Shown here piece by piece: positions 6,928 through 15,267 of a stretch of 64,000 nt of DNA (within the stretch, counting starts at the first letter, position 1; every line of letters starts with the position of its first letter). The stretch is from a virus. The notes beneath the pieces were generated by a model. That model had not been told where the DNA came from, did no database searches, and saw only the letters and a list, made by a program, of their open reading frames with translations. The position numbers and the translations under genes are program-made. The DNA lies in IMG/VR virus record IMGVR_UViG_3300034096_001618, positions 1 through 64,000 of that record. The stretch is one strand, 5' to 3'.

Positions 6928-7713
6928 TTAATCTGGTAATTTATACTTATAATTCTGTAATTCTATTTTTACAAAAGGAATAACAGGTAAGGATCGCTTT
7001 TCTGTATATATTGGCTCTAAAGCATTATCTAACTCATCATTCCATTTTTTAAGCATTTTTATGTCAGTAAAATAAGATTGATGGTTCATCAACTGATCTT
7101 TGTGCTTTCTAATGGCCCTACATACGCCTATAACCTTAAAATCATTAACTTGGCACAAAGGCCCACCACTGTCTCCAATCATCGAATAGGCGTTAGTTCT
7201 GATCAAATCTTTGAATATTTCAGGTTTACTTGTTTTGGTCTGAGTTATTTGTCCATAATCAATCCTTGCATCATCCATCATTCCAAATCCCACATGAAAA
7301 ATATTGGTTCCCATCATTGTCTTGTGATTAAAATCTAATTCCATAACAGGCATTTTTTCATCTGATTCAAAAACTCCAATTGCTAAATCTAGATTTTCTT
7401 CTAGAGCATAAATGAACATAGGCATTGTTTTTTCTGAGTCAACTTCAGAGATATTCTTGTATTTGAATTGTTTCACCAAGAAAGGACCATTTCCTTCAAC
7501 TGTGTGTTGGGCAGTTATAAGTGCATTCCTATATTTCTGACCATGTTTTGTAGAACGAACTATAAATCCAGTTCCTCCAGTTTGATTTATTGAATCAATA
7601 ATCATAACTGTAGGATAAAGACATGATTCAAAAATCTTAAGATTTGGTTTTTCTTGAGAATAAGAAAAAAGAAGAAATAAGAAAAGACATAGAAGAGAAA
7701 TTATTTTTTTCAT
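6928..7713 (-). CDS. Secreted trypsin-like (S1 family) serine protease
   Basis: A 261-residue protein with a signal peptide (MKKIISLLCLFLFLLFSYSQ) followed by a chymotrypsin-fold protease. The catalytic triad is visible: His in ITAQHTVEG (about residue 70), Asp in ENLDLAIG (about 108) and Ser in IGDSGGPLC (about 182). Expected to act outside the cytoplasm, on host envelope or exported phage proteins. It has GAGGG 4 bases before ATG and lies 17 bases upstream of the large virion-like gene, so they are probably co-transcribed. A secreted S1 protease is rare in phages and may be host-derived. Confidence 0.85.
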   Translation of the reverse strand: MKKIISLLCLFLFLLFSYSQEKPNLKIFESCLYPTVMIIDSINQTGGTGFIVRSTKHGQKYRNALITAQHTVEGNGPFLVKQFKYKNISEVDSEKTMPMFIYALEENLDLAIGVFESDEKMPVMELDFNHKTMMGTNIFHVGFGMMDDARIDYGQITQTKTSKPEIFKDLIRTNAYSMIGDSGGPLCQVNDFKVIGVCRAIRKHKDQLMNHQSYFTDIKMLKKWNDELDNALEPIYTEKRSLPVIPFVKIELQNYKYKLPD

Positions 7714-7743
7714 GCGCCCTCACTTTTTATTTAGTAGGGGCAT

Positions 7744-7778
7744 AAAAAAATCGCCCAGAATGATCTGAGCGACTTTTT
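7744..7778 (-). terminator. Bidirectional rho-independent terminator
   Basis: TCGCCCAGA (7751-7759) pairs with TCTGAGCGA (7764-7772) with one mismatch and is flanked by seven A on the left (the T-run of the leftward transcript) and five T on the right. It ends the leftward unit coming from 8423. Confidence 0.8.
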
Positions 7779-7796
7779 GAAAGATTTTATTTATTA

Positions 7797-8030
7797 TCAG
7801 CCATTAATCCAAGTACCACCAGAACCGTTGGTGTAGTCATCAATTTCCTGAGGAACATCGGTGAAAACTTCGCCATCGATAAGTTGAAGAACTTTGTGAT
7901 TACCAGAATCAACAGTTTCAATATAACCAGTACGCTGGAGTGAAACGCCATTGAGGATTGATGTGTCGAGTGAACCTTCGGTTCCAAGGTTAATTAATGT
8001 CGGAGTGAGAGCAAGAGTGTATGTTGCCAT
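7797..8030 (-). CDS. Small putative virion protein
   Basis: A 77-residue protein (MATYTLALTPTLINLGTEG start, GSGGTWING end), Thr/Gly/Leu-rich and predicted beta, like small phage structural proteins. It has a well-placed late-promoter-like GCATATATAA 31 bases upstream and a terminator directly downstream, forming a tight single-gene unit. Function unknown. Confidence 0.75.
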   Translation of the reverse strand: MATYTLALTPTLINLGTEGSLDTSILNGVSLQRTGYIETVDSGNHKVLQLIDGEVFTDVPQEIDDYTNGSGGTWING

Positions 8031-8060
8031 ATTTATCCCTTTATAAAAGAGGTTTACGAA

Positions 8061-8070
8061 TTATATATGC
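8061..8070 (-). promoter_or_regulatory. TATATA late-promoter-like element (GCATATATAA)
   Basis: The minus-strand decamer GCATATATAA lies 31 bases before the small virion gene at 8030. The same decamer occurs 30 bases before the gene starting at 19491, which supports a real promoter class. Confidence 0.5.
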
Positions 8071-8090
8071 TGCAAAGGGCAAATTATTTA

Positions 8091-8423
8091 TCAAGTTAAA
8101 GGTTGTAAAGTAAAATTAAACCTGATTTTGCCAGAAATCGCAGAAATGTCTACGCAAACATTTCTGCTTGATCCATCAAACGAAACAATCGTCCAATTAG
8201 GATTAGTTAACAGCATTCTCCTTGGGAGTAATAATTCGTAATACACCCAAGTACGATTATTTATGTTCTTATTTATAATATTTTCAGAAACATTGGAAAG
8301 GATTATAACTTCGCCTGTTTCTACGACGATAGCCTTACTATCATCTGCTTTACTATTCAACATTGCTAAAAGGGTTGCTTTAGGCAATGTTTGTAAATTT
8401 GTACATGGTTGTGAAATAATCAT
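8091..8423 (-). CDS. Small hypothetical protein, predicted beta
   Basis: A 110-residue protein starting MIISQPCTNLQTLPKAT, chosen because AGAG sits at the proper distance; an upstream in-frame start at 8459 would overlap the divergent gene. The sequence (AIVVETGEVIILSN, WTIVSFDGSSRN, GKIRFNFTLQPLT) suggests a beta-sandwich, possibly a small structural protein. No family recognised. Confidence 0.65.
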   Translation of the reverse strand: MIISQPCTNLQTLPKATLLAMLNSKADDSKAIVVETGEVIILSNVSENIINKNINNRTWVYYELLLPRRMLLTNPNWTIVSFDGSSRNVCVDISAISGKIRFNFTLQPLT

Positions 8424-8451
8424 AGTTTTTTCTCTATTACCAAAGGTATTT

Positions 8452-8661
8452 ATGAGCAATGATCAACAAAAAGAAGATTGTTATTTTTACACAGACAGTT
8501 CCTTGCCGAAAAATGAGCAGGAAATCAATATTATGTGCATGAATTGTCATAGAAAAAATCAAACAATTGGCTGGTTTTGGGAAGGATCAAAATTGGGTTA
8601 TGGTCCTTACGATTTTATTTGCAAGAAATGTGGCCATGAAGTCCATAAAAAAAGAGGTTGA
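8452..8661 (+). CDS. Zinc-ribbon protein
   Basis: A 69-residue protein with one zinc ribbon: CMNC at about residue 30 and CKKC near residue 59, with GWFWEGSKLGYGPYDFI between. The start at 8452 follows AAAGG; the longer frame upstream lacks support. It ends 1 base before the methylase start and so forms an operon with it. Probably binds nucleic acid or protein through the ribbon; function unknown. Confidence 0.75.
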   Translation: MSNDQQKEDCYFYTDSSLPKNEQEINIMCMNCHRKNQTIGWFWEGSKLGYGPYDFICKKCGHEVHKKRG

Positions 8662-8662
8662 A

Positions 8663-9421
8663 ATGAAAATTATTCGTCCTTTGCTGAAACTATCTAATGA
8701 AAAGTGGTCTGTGAGAGAATGGATTTTATCTAATTTCCCTGAAAATTACGAAAACATGACTTACATAGAGCCTTATGGTGGTGGAGTCAATATGCTTTTC
8801 CACAAAGAAAAATCAAAATTTGAAATAATTAATGATCAAAACATAGAATTAGTGAATATTTTTAGAGCTATTCGTGATGAACCAGAAGAATTTATTCGTA
8901 AAATCAATCTTTACAAATGTACGCAAGAAATATTTGAAAAATCTGAAAACCGTAAGAACTTTGAAGATTATTTAGATCAAGCTGTCAATGATATGTTTCT
9001 CAGAAAAACTAGCAAAAGTGAATTGAAGCAAAAATTTCAAAAGCCAACAAACTTACAATCTTGGAAAAAGAATATATTAGAAATAGACAACTATAACAAA
9101 AGAATTAAAGATATTTTTATATTAAACAAACCAGCATTGGAAATCATCAAATCTTTCGACACTGAAGATTCATTTTTATATTGTGATCCGCCATATTTAC
9201 ATGAAAACAAAGTTTCCAAAATGGTTTACAGCAGTGAAATGACAACAGAATGCCACATGGATTTATATCGTTCTTTAAATAATTTTAATGGAAAAGTAGT
9301 TTTAAGTGGATGTATGTCGCCTCTTTACAATCGTCTTTATAAAAATTGGAATATATCGAAGAAAAGAATAAATAAAACAGAAAAAGAAAAGGCAACTGAA
9401 GTAATTTGGAAAAATTTTTAG
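8663..9421 (+). CDS. dam: Dam-type DNA adenine N6-methyltransferase
   Basis: A 252-residue protein with the layout of class alpha Dam methylases: N-terminal AdoMet motif region (YIEPYGGGVNMLFH, about residues 32-45), a partner-recognition part, and catalytic motif IV as DPPY (FLYCDPPYLHENK, about residue 170). It transfers a methyl group to adenine N6 in DNA, probably protecting phage DNA or marking it for packaging or repair. The length is near the 260-280 typical of the family. The start follows AGAGG and directly abuts the zinc-ribbon gene. The recognised site cannot be read from the sequence. Confidence 0.85.
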   Translation: MKIIRPLLKLSNEKWSVREWILSNFPENYENMTYIEPYGGGVNMLFHKEKSKFEIINDQNIELVNIFRAIRDEPEEFIRKINLYKCTQEIFEKSENRKNFEDYLDQAVNDMFLRKTSKSELKQKFQKPTNLQSWKKNILEIDNYNKRIKDIFILNKPALEIIKSFDTEDSFLYCDPPYLHENKVSKMVYSSEMTTECHMDLYRSLNNFNGKVVLSGCMSPLYNRLYKNWNISKKRINKTEKEKATEVIWKNF

Positions 9422-9429
9422 GATAAACC

Positions 9430-9663
9430 ATGAAGTGCGAAATTCCGAATTGTTCAAACGAAAGCATTAAAAAAATTTCAAAAACTGGTATTTTTTATGG
9501 TGTTTATGTAGATGAAGAAGATATTTTTGTTTGTGATAAGCACAACATAAATGAAATCAATGATTGCATTAACAAAATTTGTACTGAAAAGGCAATTGCC
9601 AATCAAGTTGTCAATCCATTTGCAGAAATTGAAAATTTTAAGAAAAAAACAAATTTTAGATAA
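9430..9663 (+). CDS. Small Cys/His protein
   Basis: A 77-residue protein starting MKCEIPNCSNESIKK with Cys at positions 3 and 8 and a later CDKH (about residue 36), a likely single zinc site. Preceded by AGGAT. It lies 8 bases after the methylase, in the same rightward unit. Function unknown. Confidence 0.7.
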   Translation: MKCEIPNCSNESIKKISKTGIFYGVYVDEEDIFVCDKHNINEINDCINKICTEKAIANQVVNPFAEIENFKKKTNFR

Positions 9664-9671
9664 ATAATGCT

Positions 9672-9869
9672 ATGAAATTAAGTTTTAAAGAATTCATGTC
9701 ATCATCTTTATCCAAAGAGCAACCACAAGGGACAAGTGATTTACGTTCAGATCAATTGGGCGTAGAAATTAGCGGTGAAGATTCAAAAAATAAACCTCCA
9801 GTGAAACCAAATAATATTTCAAGATTTAATCCTGATAAGATATATGGAAAAAAGGGAAAGAAAAGATGA
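9672..9869 (+). CDS. Small protein with capsid-targeting-like N-terminus
   Basis: A 65-residue protein starting MKLSFKEFMSSSLSKE, similar to the capsid-targeting pattern though without a strict [LI]-x-E site. The rest is polar and probably disordered, ending in a Lys-rich tail (KIYGKKGKKR). Its stop overlaps the next start (ATGA). A short packaged or scaffold-linked peptide is the best guess. Confidence 0.65.
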   Translation: MKLSFKEFMSSSLSKEQPQGTSDLRSDQLGVEISGEDSKNKPPVKPNNISRFNPDKIYGKKGKKR

Positions 9870-10186
9870 ACTTTCAAAGGCTTTGGGAAAACATAAAAAA
9901 TAATCATCGATATGGTGAAGAAGTTGACGATCAAGAAATTGATGATCAATCTATATCGGCAATTAAAACTGGTATAGGAATTAATGATACATTTTGGGAT
10001 GATTTTATACAATTGTTAAATAATTCAGAAGGTCTTTCTTCTTTGCTTGATATATCTATAAATGACATTACTTCTTGGCGGAAGAAAATAGAATCTGCCT
10101 TGAAAAAAGTTCAATTAGAAGATGGTGAGGTTGAAACCAAGAAAAATAAAAAGTTGATCAAAACAGGTCAAACAGATGGTGATTGA
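9866..10186 (+). CDS. Small acidic protein with capsid-targeting-like N-terminus
   Basis: A 106-residue protein beginning MNFQRLWENIK; L6-W7-E8 fits [LI]-x-E. An acidic stretch (GEEVDDQEIDDQ) follows, then a helical region (LISIN-type repeats, WRKKIESALKKVQ) and a Lys-rich end. It overlaps the previous gene by ATGA and is 10 bases from the next, all three carrying the leader pattern. Function unknown. Confidence 0.65.
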   Translation: MNFQRLWENIKNNHRYGEEVDDQEIDDQSISAIKTGIGINDTFWDDFIQLLNNSEGLSSLLDISINDITSWRKKIESALKKVQLEDGEVETKKNKKLIKTGQTDGD

Positions 10187-10196
10187 AAGGTGAACA

Positions 10197-10580
10197 ATGA
10201 AAAGTTTTTTGCAATATTTGAAGTTTCGTGAAAATGATGGAGAAGTGCAGAAAGTTGCTTCTCCCGGTGAAATGCCAATGGCAAAAGCTTCTGGCGATGA
10301 TGCTGAACCAATTGTTCCCGGTGATGGAAGCAATCAAAGAGTATTAGAAATGTTGAAAAATTCATTCAATAAATTCTTAGACGAGAAACTACTCAAAGCT
10401 GTAGAAAGAAAAAAAATTACCAAAGAAGACGCTTTGAGTTTACTAAATACAGAAATTTCAAGATTTTCTAACACTATTGGAATAGATGCCAATAGTGTTT
10501 CTCCTACTAATAATAATGCAATGACAACTAACTCAGAACCAATGTCGCCCGTTCCCAATCAACCCAAGGCATCAGGATAA
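10197..10580 (+). CDS. Small protein with capsid-targeting-like N-terminus
   Basis: A 127-residue protein starting MKSFLQYLKFREND, a good match to the leader pattern (M-K-S-F-x-x-Y-L) with F-R-E in place of the strict protease site. A Pro/Ala linker, a helical core (MLKNSFNKFLDEKLLKAVERKKI) and an Asn/Pro-rich tail follow. AGGTGA lies 4 bases before ATG. Third of three adjacent leader-bearing genes. Confidence 0.7.
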   Translation: MKSFLQYLKFRENDGEVQKVASPGEMPMAKASGDDAEPIVPGDGSNQRVLEMLKNSFNKFLDEKLLKAVERKKITKEDALSLLNTEISRFSNTIGIDANSVSPTNNNAMTTNSEPMSPVPNQPKASG

Positions 10581-10582
10581 CC

Positions 10583-11683
10583 GTGAATAACAGAAAAATA
10601 ATCTCTAGCGACTTAACTAGAAAAAAAGTCCAAGAAGCTTTAAAAAATAAAAATCCAATTAACAAAAATTCATTAACAGCGCATCAGATTCATAGTGAGC
10701 GTCAAAATATAAAATCAGCCAATAGAAATGTAGTTAAAAGTAAAATCGAAAGACCTAGAGTAAATCAAGGTAATAAAAGACCATCTTCTCAATATCTTGC
10801 AAAAATAAAATCAAAAACATTAAAACTGAATTTACCTCAAAGCGGAAGTTTTAATGGATCAATATTAAACATAGGAGAAAAATTTCTTTGTGTCTACAGA
10901 CCAAATGAAAGTGAAATAATTGCTTGTTTTTTGAATTATGATTATTCAATAATACCCAAATTATATTACAAATTTAATTTACTTCTTGTTTCGGACCCAC
11001 GAATAATTATAACTCCTGACAATAAAGTGTTAATGTCTTATTCAAAATATTACACAAATAATGATTCTAATGAATATATTGATGGCAATATCATTATGGA
11101 TTTAAATGAATCCAAAAATAAAATATTTCAAGGAGAAACTATAAGGATTAGTCCTGAACATCTGAAAGATAGGCAGAAAAATTGGATGCCATTTGTCCAT
11201 GAAGATAAACTTTATTTTATTGCCAATGTGTGTCCACATCAAATTTATGAAGTGGATTGGACTGGTCAAAAAAAATCAAATTTAATTTATGAGACTTTTT
11301 GGGAAAATCCTTGGTTTGTAAAGGAAAATTTAAGAGGTAATACGAATGCGGTTATGTTGCCAGATGGTAACTATCTTGGGACATTTCACACAGTTACTAG
11401 AAAAAATATCTTACATTATTATGATAATGGTTTTTATATTTTTGAAGGCAAACCTCCATTTACAGTAACGCACATATCTAAACAAACATATTTAAGAGCA
11501 GAAGATGCCATAGAGCCTTACTTTAGAAAGGCTGGTATTATACTTTGTACATTTCCAGTGGGAATGGTTTTGGAAAAAGATAAAATAATTATAAGTTATG
11601 GCGACAATGATTCTTGCGTAAAAATACTCGAAGTATCTTTGAATGATGTTATGGATATTATGGTCAATGTGAAAGAAAAATAG
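10583..11683 (+). CDS. GH130-like glycoside phosphorylase/hydrolase family protein
   Basis: A 366-residue protein. After a basic, probably disordered N-terminus (residues 1-75) comes a five-blade beta-propeller with GH130 hallmarks: VSDPRIIITPDNKVLMSYS (about 132-150), NWMPF and YEVDW (about 195-222), RGNTNAVMLPDGNYLGTFH (about 252-270), and IIISYGDNDSCVKI (about 337-350). GH130 enzymes act on mannosidic and related linkages; exact substrate cannot be inferred. GTG start, preceded by AGGA. It opens the glycan cassette; a degenerate relative of its C-terminus lies at 16030-16164. The general acid residue should be checked before assuming activity. Confidence 0.75.
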   Translation: MNNRKIISSDLTRKKVQEALKNKNPINKNSLTAHQIHSERQNIKSANRNVVKSKIERPRVNQGNKRPSSQYLAKIKSKTLKLNLPQSGSFNGSILNIGEKFLCVYRPNESEIIACFLNYDYSIIPKLYYKFNLLLVSDPRIIITPDNKVLMSYSKYYTNNDSNEYIDGNIIMDLNESKNKIFQGETIRISPEHLKDRQKNWMPFVHEDKLYFIANVCPHQIYEVDWTGQKKSNLIYETFWENPWFVKENLRGNTNAVMLPDGNYLGTFHTVTRKNILHYYDNGFYIFEGKPPFTVTHISKQTYLRAEDAIEPYFRKAGIILCTFPVGMVLEKDKIIISYGDNDSCVKILEVSLNDVMDIMVNVKEK

Positions 11684-11768
11684 ATTCAATTTTAAAGCTA
11701 TGACCTTCCCAACTAGCACCATAAAAGACTCTTTCTGGTGAGTTTTGATCCAAGTTGACAAGGATATA

Positions 11769-12839
11769 ATGATAAATGTAAATAAACCACATCTTCCAAA
11801 TATAGAAAAATATATAGATAAAATAAAAACTATTTGGAATACAAACCATTTGACCAACTATGGTCCATTACATAAAGAACTTGAAGAAAAATTATGTAAA
11901 TACTTAGACATTAAAGACTTATGTTTAATCAACAGTTGTAGCAATGGTTTGTTAATGTGTTTAAATGAGTTTGATGCTGGTGATGAGATTATAACAACGC
12001 CATTTTCTTTTATTGCTACGACATCTTCAATCGTTTGGTCAAAATTGAAACCTGTTTTTTGCGATATAGATCCAGAATATTTGTTTATTGATATAAACAA
12101 GATAGAAAGTTTAATTACACCTAGAACAAAAGCTGTCCTAACGACTCATGTTTATGGCAATACAGGAGACTTAGAAGAACTAGAAGCAATCTGCAAAGAA
12201 AATAATATTAAATTAATTTTTGATGCAGCTCATGCATTTGGTATCAAATACAAAGAAAAATCAATATTAAAATATGGTGATATGTCTATACTTAGCTTCC
12301 ATGCTACAAAAGTTTATCACACTATTGAAGGTGGAGCAATCTATGTAAAAGATGAAACAAAAATAACAGAAATGATAACAAAAGGAAACTTTGGATATAA
12401 AAATTATCAAATAGAATTATTGGGTATAAATTCTAAAATGTCTGAATTCAATGCAGCTATGGGTTTGTGTTTATTAGATGAAATTGATGATATTATAAAT
12501 GACAGAAAAAAATCATGTGAATATTATGATAAGTTATTGTATAATTCATACAAAATAAATTACATCAGGAAGCCAACAAAAAATTTAAATATAAAAGAAA
12601 ATTATTCTTATTATCCAATTATTTTTAACAATGAAAATGATTTGTTAATTTGTGTAGAAAAATTAAATTCTAAGAATATTTTTCCAAGAAGATATTTTTA
12701 TCCTTCATTGAATACAGTTAACTATTTGCAAAATGTAGAAATGCCTATATCTGAAAGCATTTCAAAAAGAATACTTTGTTTGCCTTTATACATGGGAATA
12801 AGCAAAGCTGATATAGAAACTGTAACAGAGCAAATATAA
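11769..12839 (+). CDS. DegT/DnrJ/EryC1-family PLP sugar aminotransferase
   Basis: A 356-residue PLP-dependent enzyme of the type that transaminates nucleotide-linked keto-sugars. Visible features: NTNHLTNYGP N-terminal loop, NSCSNGLLMCL cofactor-phosphate loop, DAAHAFG with the PLP-binding Asp, and SFHATKVYHTIEGG with the Schiff-base Lys. The start is the ATG of MINVNKP after AAGGA; an upstream TTG frame is less likely. With the acetyltransferase at 14662 it could make an N-acetylated amino sugar for phage or host surface glycans. Length matches the family (about 370). Confidence 0.9.
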   Translation: MINVNKPHLPNIEKYIDKIKTIWNTNHLTNYGPLHKELEEKLCKYLDIKDLCLINSCSNGLLMCLNEFDAGDEIITTPFSFIATTSSIVWSKLKPVFCDIDPEYLFIDINKIESLITPRTKAVLTTHVYGNTGDLEELEAICKENNIKLIFDAAHAFGIKYKEKSILKYGDMSILSFHATKVYHTIEGGAIYVKDETKITEMITKGNFGYKNYQIELLGINSKMSEFNAAMGLCLLDEIDDIINDRKKSCEYYDKLLYNSYKINYIRKPTKNLNIKENYSYYPIIFNNENDLLICVEKLNSKNIFPRRYFYPSLNTVNYLQNVEMPISESISKRILCLPLYMGISKADIETVTEQI

Positions 12840-13472
12840 TTACTTTTTCATAATTGCTTTTCTGTAGTTATCAAGTTTCACTTCACAATAATCTGCAAAA
12901 ACTTCAATAAAATAATCAATAGCCATTTGAGGTCTTAATTTTTTGTCAAGATCAGGCATCCATAAATAATCATCAAAAATCAATATGCCATTCTTTTTTA
13001 ATAGATTCCAACAAAATACAGCATCCATCATTACAAATAAAGAAACATGATTTCCATCTATAAAAATAAAATCATATTTTTTCTTTTCCACAAGAAGTTT
13101 GGGAAGAACATTTGTTGATAAGTCATGATGAATTATTACCTGCTTACTTTTGCCAGACAATTCGATATTTTTATCAAAAATTTCCTTAATTTTTAGTGTG
13201 CCAAACTTCCACTGAGCATCAACAGCACCGTAGGAATTTAAACTATTCTCATTTTGAGAATAGTCAAGCCAAGGATCTATACATGTAATAGTTGAATTAA
13301 TATTGTGTAAATAATTTTCTATAAACCAAACAGTACTTCTACCTTCATAAGATCCAATTTCTAAAATATTTATTTCATTGGCTGGGTCTAAATTTATAGT
13401 TTTAATTAAATCATCTTGTGATTCGGTATCACCAAACCAATCTGCTGCAAATTGATATTTCATTTTTATCAT
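12840..13472 (-). CDS. Class I SAM-dependent methyltransferase (Methyltransf_24 type)
   Basis: A 210-residue Rossmann methyltransferase: AdoMet motif I ILEIGSYEGRST (about residue 35), TCIDPWLDY (about 60), YDFIFIDGNHV (about 134) and ILIFDDYLW (about 160). This subgroup often modifies sugars or is encoded beside glycosyltransferases. Its start is close to an AGGAG that overlaps the upstream stop; ATG at 13472 is 2 bases from that site and ATG at 13463 is 11 bases away, so either may be used. It converges on the aminotransferase without a gap. Likely methylates a sugar or glycan intermediate. Confidence 0.8.
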   Translation of the reverse strand: MIKMKYQFAADWFGDTESQDDLIKTINLDPANEINILEIGSYEGRSTVWFIENYLHNINSTITCIDPWLDYSQNENSLNSYGAVDAQWKFGTLKIKEIFDKNIELSGKSKQVIIHHDLSTNVLPKLLVEKKKYDFIFIDGNHVSLFVMMDAVFCWNLLKKNGILIFDDYLWMPDLDKKLRPQMAIDYFIEVFADYCEVKLDNYRKAIMKK

Positions 13473-13477
13473 TTCTC

Positions 13478-14665
13478 CTAAAAGCTATTTAATATATTTA
13501 CTTTTTGTTCAAATGTTTTATTTTTCATCAAAACATTAAGATGATTTAAATCTCTGCCCAATTTATGTTTGCCGATTCCAATATTAGTTAAAGATTGTAT
13601 TCTTGCATTAGGAGATTTTTCATACCAATGAGGAGTTTCTCCTATCAATCCACATTTTAAACACTGAAATCCTATGGTTGCATGATTCTTATCAAGGGCA
13701 TAATTATTATTGCTCCTTACAAAATCTTCTGAATATTTTGTTTCATAAAGTTTTACATATTCTTTTTTATCAATTTTGCTAACAACGTATTCCACAAAAG
13801 CTTTATCATTCATCATTCCTGTGTTTACAAAACAACAATTTTTATGATCTTCATTAATTTTAAAATCTAAAGGAATATTAGATCCTCCAAAATATTGACC
13901 TTTATCGTGCATCATCCTTACCATCACATTTTTTATCATTGGTATTTCAATGACAAGTTTTTTGACTCTAAAATATTCTTGTAATCTTGTATTCAAATCT
14001 AAATCTGCATAGTGTCTTGTGTTTGTCGCAACTTCATCTATGCCGTTTACTGCAAGCCACAAATCTTTATTTATACAATAATGACCCCAACAAGAATTAT
14101 GAAAAGTATTAACACGAGTTGATTCCCAAGGCAAATCATTAAATTTTCCATCTCTATACAAAACATTAGCATCTTCAATTGAAATAGGAATTGTGCTTTT
14201 GCTATGTTCATTTGATTTAATAGGATTCATTCTTCTTGGTTCAAGACCTAAACAATCATCTTTATATAAAACTTGCCAATTAAAGCCAACAAATTTAAAA
14301 TTATCAACCATTTTTAAAATCTTGATAATTCTTGGATGACAAAATCTCCAATCCTGAAATGTAATAATTTTATTTGTAGACGACATCAAAACTGCATTAT
14401 TGAATAAACCATAATCAAATGTCTTAGGCACATTTGGATTAACTATATAAGGGAAATGGACAATATTGTACTGAAGTGTTTTGACAAATTCTGATAACCA
14501 TGCCCTTTTAGGGTAATGCGGATCTGGAATAACAACTTCAAAAGACTTATCTGTTTGATAATTCAAATTCAATAATTGTGATTTTAGTAGCTCATCATCA
14601 CCAATAAGATAAAAAGGAGCCATGACAAAACTGTAATGAGGATTACATAATTTATAATTTATCAT
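13478..14665 (-). CDS. Glycosyltransferase-like protein (GT-A fold)
   Basis: A 395-residue protein whose N-terminus reads like a GT2-type GT-A fold: YSFVMAPFYLIGDDELLKSQLLNL, then FEVVIPDPHYPK and KIITFQDWRFCHPRII (metal-site region around residue 105). A middle HNSCWGHYCINKDLWLAVNG and the acidic DLDLNTRLQEY correspond to acceptor-side motifs. C-terminal segment has CLKCGL. It starts inside the stop of the acetyltransferase gene (ATGA) and is followed by the methyltransferase, forming a three-gene leftward operon for glycan assembly. Donor and acceptor unknown. Confidence 0.7.
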   Translation of the reverse strand: MINYKLCNPHYSFVMAPFYLIGDDELLKSQLLNLNYQTDKSFEVVIPDPHYPKRAWLSEFVKTLQYNIVHFPYIVNPNVPKTFDYGLFNNAVLMSSTNKIITFQDWRFCHPRIIKILKMVDNFKFVGFNWQVLYKDDCLGLEPRRMNPIKSNEHSKSTIPISIEDANVLYRDGKFNDLPWESTRVNTFHNSCWGHYCINKDLWLAVNGIDEVATNTRHYADLDLNTRLQEYFRVKKLVIEIPMIKNVMVRMMHDKGQYFGGSNIPLDFKINEDHKNCCFVNTGMMNDKAFVEYVVSKIDKKEYVKLYETKYSEDFVRSNNNYALDKNHATIGFQCLKCGLIGETPHWYEKSPNARIQSLTNIGIGKHKLGRDLNHLNVLMKNKTFEQKVNILNSF

Positions 14666-15234
14666 TTTATTTTCACCGATGGCGTTCCAACGTATGTGCC
14701 AGATTCTTTAATATTAGTAACAACACCAGAATTTAAACCAATTATCAAATTATCACACACTTGAATCTTTTCTTTAAAAGAAGAATTTGTTCCAATGTAA
14801 ACGCATTCTCCAATGCTATTGTTTCCAGATATTACTGATCCCGGCATCATACTTAAAAAATCTTTGCAAACAACATCATGACCAATACTGTTAAATCTAC
14901 TAATAATACTGTGTTTGCCTATTTTAACATTAGTGGTTATTATGCAATGTGGCCCTACATAAGAACCTTCTCCGATTTTTACATCATTTCCAATAATTGC
15001 TGTTGGATGAATAAATGTAAAATATTTAATGCCATTTATCTTTTCACATATTGATTTCCTTATAACTGGATCAGCTATCGCAATCATTATTTCATATTCA
15101 TCTTTTTCTATAGAAGAAATAGGACGTGCAAGATCATTTGCAAATTCATCACTTACAAAAAATGTCACATCTTCTTGCATCAAAAATGCTACTTCTCTAG
15201 CGTGACCACCATAGCCATATAATGCTTTTTTCAT
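14662..15234 (-). CDS. NeuD/PglD-type sugar O/N-acyltransferase (left-handed beta-helix)
   Basis: A 190-residue protein. The N-terminal subdomain KALYGYGGHAREVAFL is the nucleotide-sugar-binding motif of NeuD/PglD, and residues 85-185 form hexapeptide repeats (IIGNDVKIGEGSYVGPHC, IGKHSIISRF, VVTNIKESGTYVGTPS). The family transfers acetyl groups from acetyl-CoA to amino sugars such as bacillosamine or sialic acid precursors. The PglD catalytic His is replaced or shifted near NSIGHD. First gene of a leftward operon diverging from the pyruvyltransferase-like gene. Confidence 0.85.
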   Translation of the reverse strand: MKKALYGYGGHAREVAFLMQEDVTFFVSDEFANDLARPISSIEKDEYEIMIAIADPVIRKSICEKINGIKYFTFIHPTAIIGNDVKIGEGSYVGPHCIITTNVKIGKHSIISRFNSIGHDVVCKDFLSMMPGSVISGNNSIGECVYIGTNSSFKEKIQVCDNLIIGLNSGVVTNIKESGTYVGTPSVKIK

Positions 15235-15267
15235 GATATTATATATTAGAAATAACTAAATAACATC

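Noticed and set aside
11664-11765. Minus-strand fragment reading SPERVFYGASWEGHSFKIES before a stop
   Set aside because: It looks protein-like but overlaps the 3' end of the GH130-like gene, has no start and I could not link it to a family; may be a remnant but evidence is too thin.
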